Source of the DNA: Rikenellaceae bacterium
GTDB taxonomy: Bacteria > Bacteroidota > Bacteroidia > Bacteroidales > Rikenellaceae
Assembly: GCA_015059875.1 (NCBI GenBank)
Contig: SUZQ01000018.1
Location: 1 to 32,085 of the forward strand
DNA length: 32,085 nt
Direction: 5' to 3'
Of this stretch, positions 31,899-32,085 are shown in pieces. Below the pieces are notes generated by a model. That model had not been told where the DNA came from and searched no databases. It worked only from the letters and a program-made list of their open reading frames with translations. Position numbers and translations under genes: made by a program. Every line of letters starts with the position of its first letter. Positions within the stretch are counted from its first letter, which is position 1.

Positions 31899-31911
31899 AT
31901 TTGTATCTTTG
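31882..31911 (+). promoter_or_regulatory. Promoter of rpsO
   Basis: TTG at 31882-31884, a 19-nt spacer and TATCTTTG at 31904-31911, followed by CA. The leader is about 78 nt. It is divergent from the tRNA promoter. Confidence 0.75.
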
Positions 31912-31925
31912 CACCGCTTTGGCGT

Positions 31926-31957
31926 GATTCGTAGTAAGGCGAATGCGTACGAAGTTT
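31926..31957 (+). promoter_or_regulatory. Structured rpsO leader, possible S15 site
   Basis: TTCGTA and TACGAA (about 31929-31955) can pair, and the same bases can instead form ATTCG/CGAAT. Such alternative folds resemble ribosomal-protein leader control. Known S15 leaders differ between phyla, so this is a guess. Confidence 0.3.
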
Positions 31958-31994
31958 TAACTATTAAATAACTTAATTTTAATTTTTTACTATT

Positions 31995-32085
31995 ATGGCT
32001 TATTTAACAGCAGAGAAAAAGCAAGAGCTTTTCGGTCAGTACGGCAAGTCTAACACCGATACAGGTTCTCCAGAGAGCCAGATCG
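31995..32085 (+). CDS. rpsO: 30S ribosomal protein S15, partial (C-terminus outside window)
   Basis: The visible part is 30 residues (MAYLTAEKKQELFGQYGKSN, then TDTGSPESQI) running off the window end. It matches the start of S15, which binds 16S rRNA in the small subunit's central domain. The GKSNTDTGSPESQ segment is very typical of S15. It has its own promoter, a leader of about 78 nt, and no plain Shine-Dalgarno site before the ATG, as usual in this phylum. Confidence 0.93.
   Translation, partial: MAYLTAEKKQELFGQYGKSNTDTGSPESQI

Larger units (their letters stand above)
31543..31994. other. Intergenic region with tRNA and rpsO promoter
   Basis: This stretch holds the inverted copy of the tRNA 3' end, a minus-strand terminator, the initiator tRNA, its promoter, a short repeat and the rpsO promoter. 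No protein gene is visible. Confidence 0.7.

Overview
The window looks like a chromosomal segment from a member of the phylum Bacteroidota, order Bacteroidales, probably a gut-type organism. The evidence is repeated promoters of the TTG / TAnnTTTG class with 18-20 nt spacers, the absence of clear Shine-Dalgarno sites, lineage-typical genes (DUF3078 protein, BACON lipoprotein, fimbrillin-like lipoprotein, EF-G paralogue, PL29-N-like coiled-coil lipoprotein), and an initiator tRNA without an encoded CCA. Tryptophanase and the repeat types would suit an Alistipes-like (Rikenellaceae) genome, but that genus guess is inference. No phage, insertion sequence, CRISPR array or rRNA was seen. Most of the content is core genome, and the unusual material is mainly in the intergenic DNA.

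Layout. 1-1066 (minus): a tight three-gene set of a 75-aa protein, a DUF697-like membrane protein and a Sel1-repeat protein cut by the window edge. 1067-1704: non-coding, with two hairpins, one of them a good terminator. 1705-4493 (minus): a DUF3078 outer-membrane protein followed 5 bp later by an S41 carboxy-terminal processing protease. 4588-5493 (minus): an EamA transporter, divergent from fhs (formate-THF ligase, 5624-7294, plus). 7436-11277 (plus): endonuclease IV, a secreted GH30-type glycosidase starting 1 bp after it, and tryptophanase. rlmN (11496-12515, minus) converges on tnaA and shares a terminator that overlaps its stop codon. 12619-14196: a lipoprotein fusing a fimbrillin-like domain to an endonuclease/exonuclease/phosphatase domain. 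14359-17311: a TonB protein, the GTPase HflX and upp. 17679-20018: a BACON-repeat surface lipoprotein. 20324-22477: an EF-G paralogue whose GTPase residues are lost. 23020-28440: an OmpA-family protein and a 1375-aa lipoprotein with a coiled-coil stalk of about 360 residues. 28622-31542: a dprA-tatD-ansA operon. 31631-31704 (minus): initiator tRNA. 31995-end: start of rpsO.

Themes. Several genes serve the envelope: DUF3078, Ctp protease, TonB, BACON lipoprotein, OmpA protein, stalk lipoprotein and the fimbrillin-like/EEP lipoprotein. Others serve translation (RlmN, HflX, EF-G paralogue, S15, initiator tRNA) and DNA uptake or repair (DprA, TatD, Nfo). The BACON, OmpA and stalk genes have promoters of the same design and a narrow codon choice, suggesting high expression.

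Most noteworthy signals. (1) A pair of intergenic elements after tnaA and after tonB share a conserved core hairpin while their flanking stems differ in sequence but remain paired. (2) The last 23 nt of the initiator tRNA region are duplicated in inverted orientation across its terminator. (3) The EF-G paralogue has DxPGS, NQLD and a missing switch I Thr. (4) Seven G-runs precede the EF-G paralogue gene. (5) Short repeat families sit directly in front of start codons. (6) A pair of tandem hairpins with matching frames and different stems follows upp. (7) There is an unusual fimbrillin-like/EEP fusion. No wholly new multi-gene system can be proven from sequence alone. The best candidates are the structured intergenic elements and the three-gene DUF697/Sel1 set.
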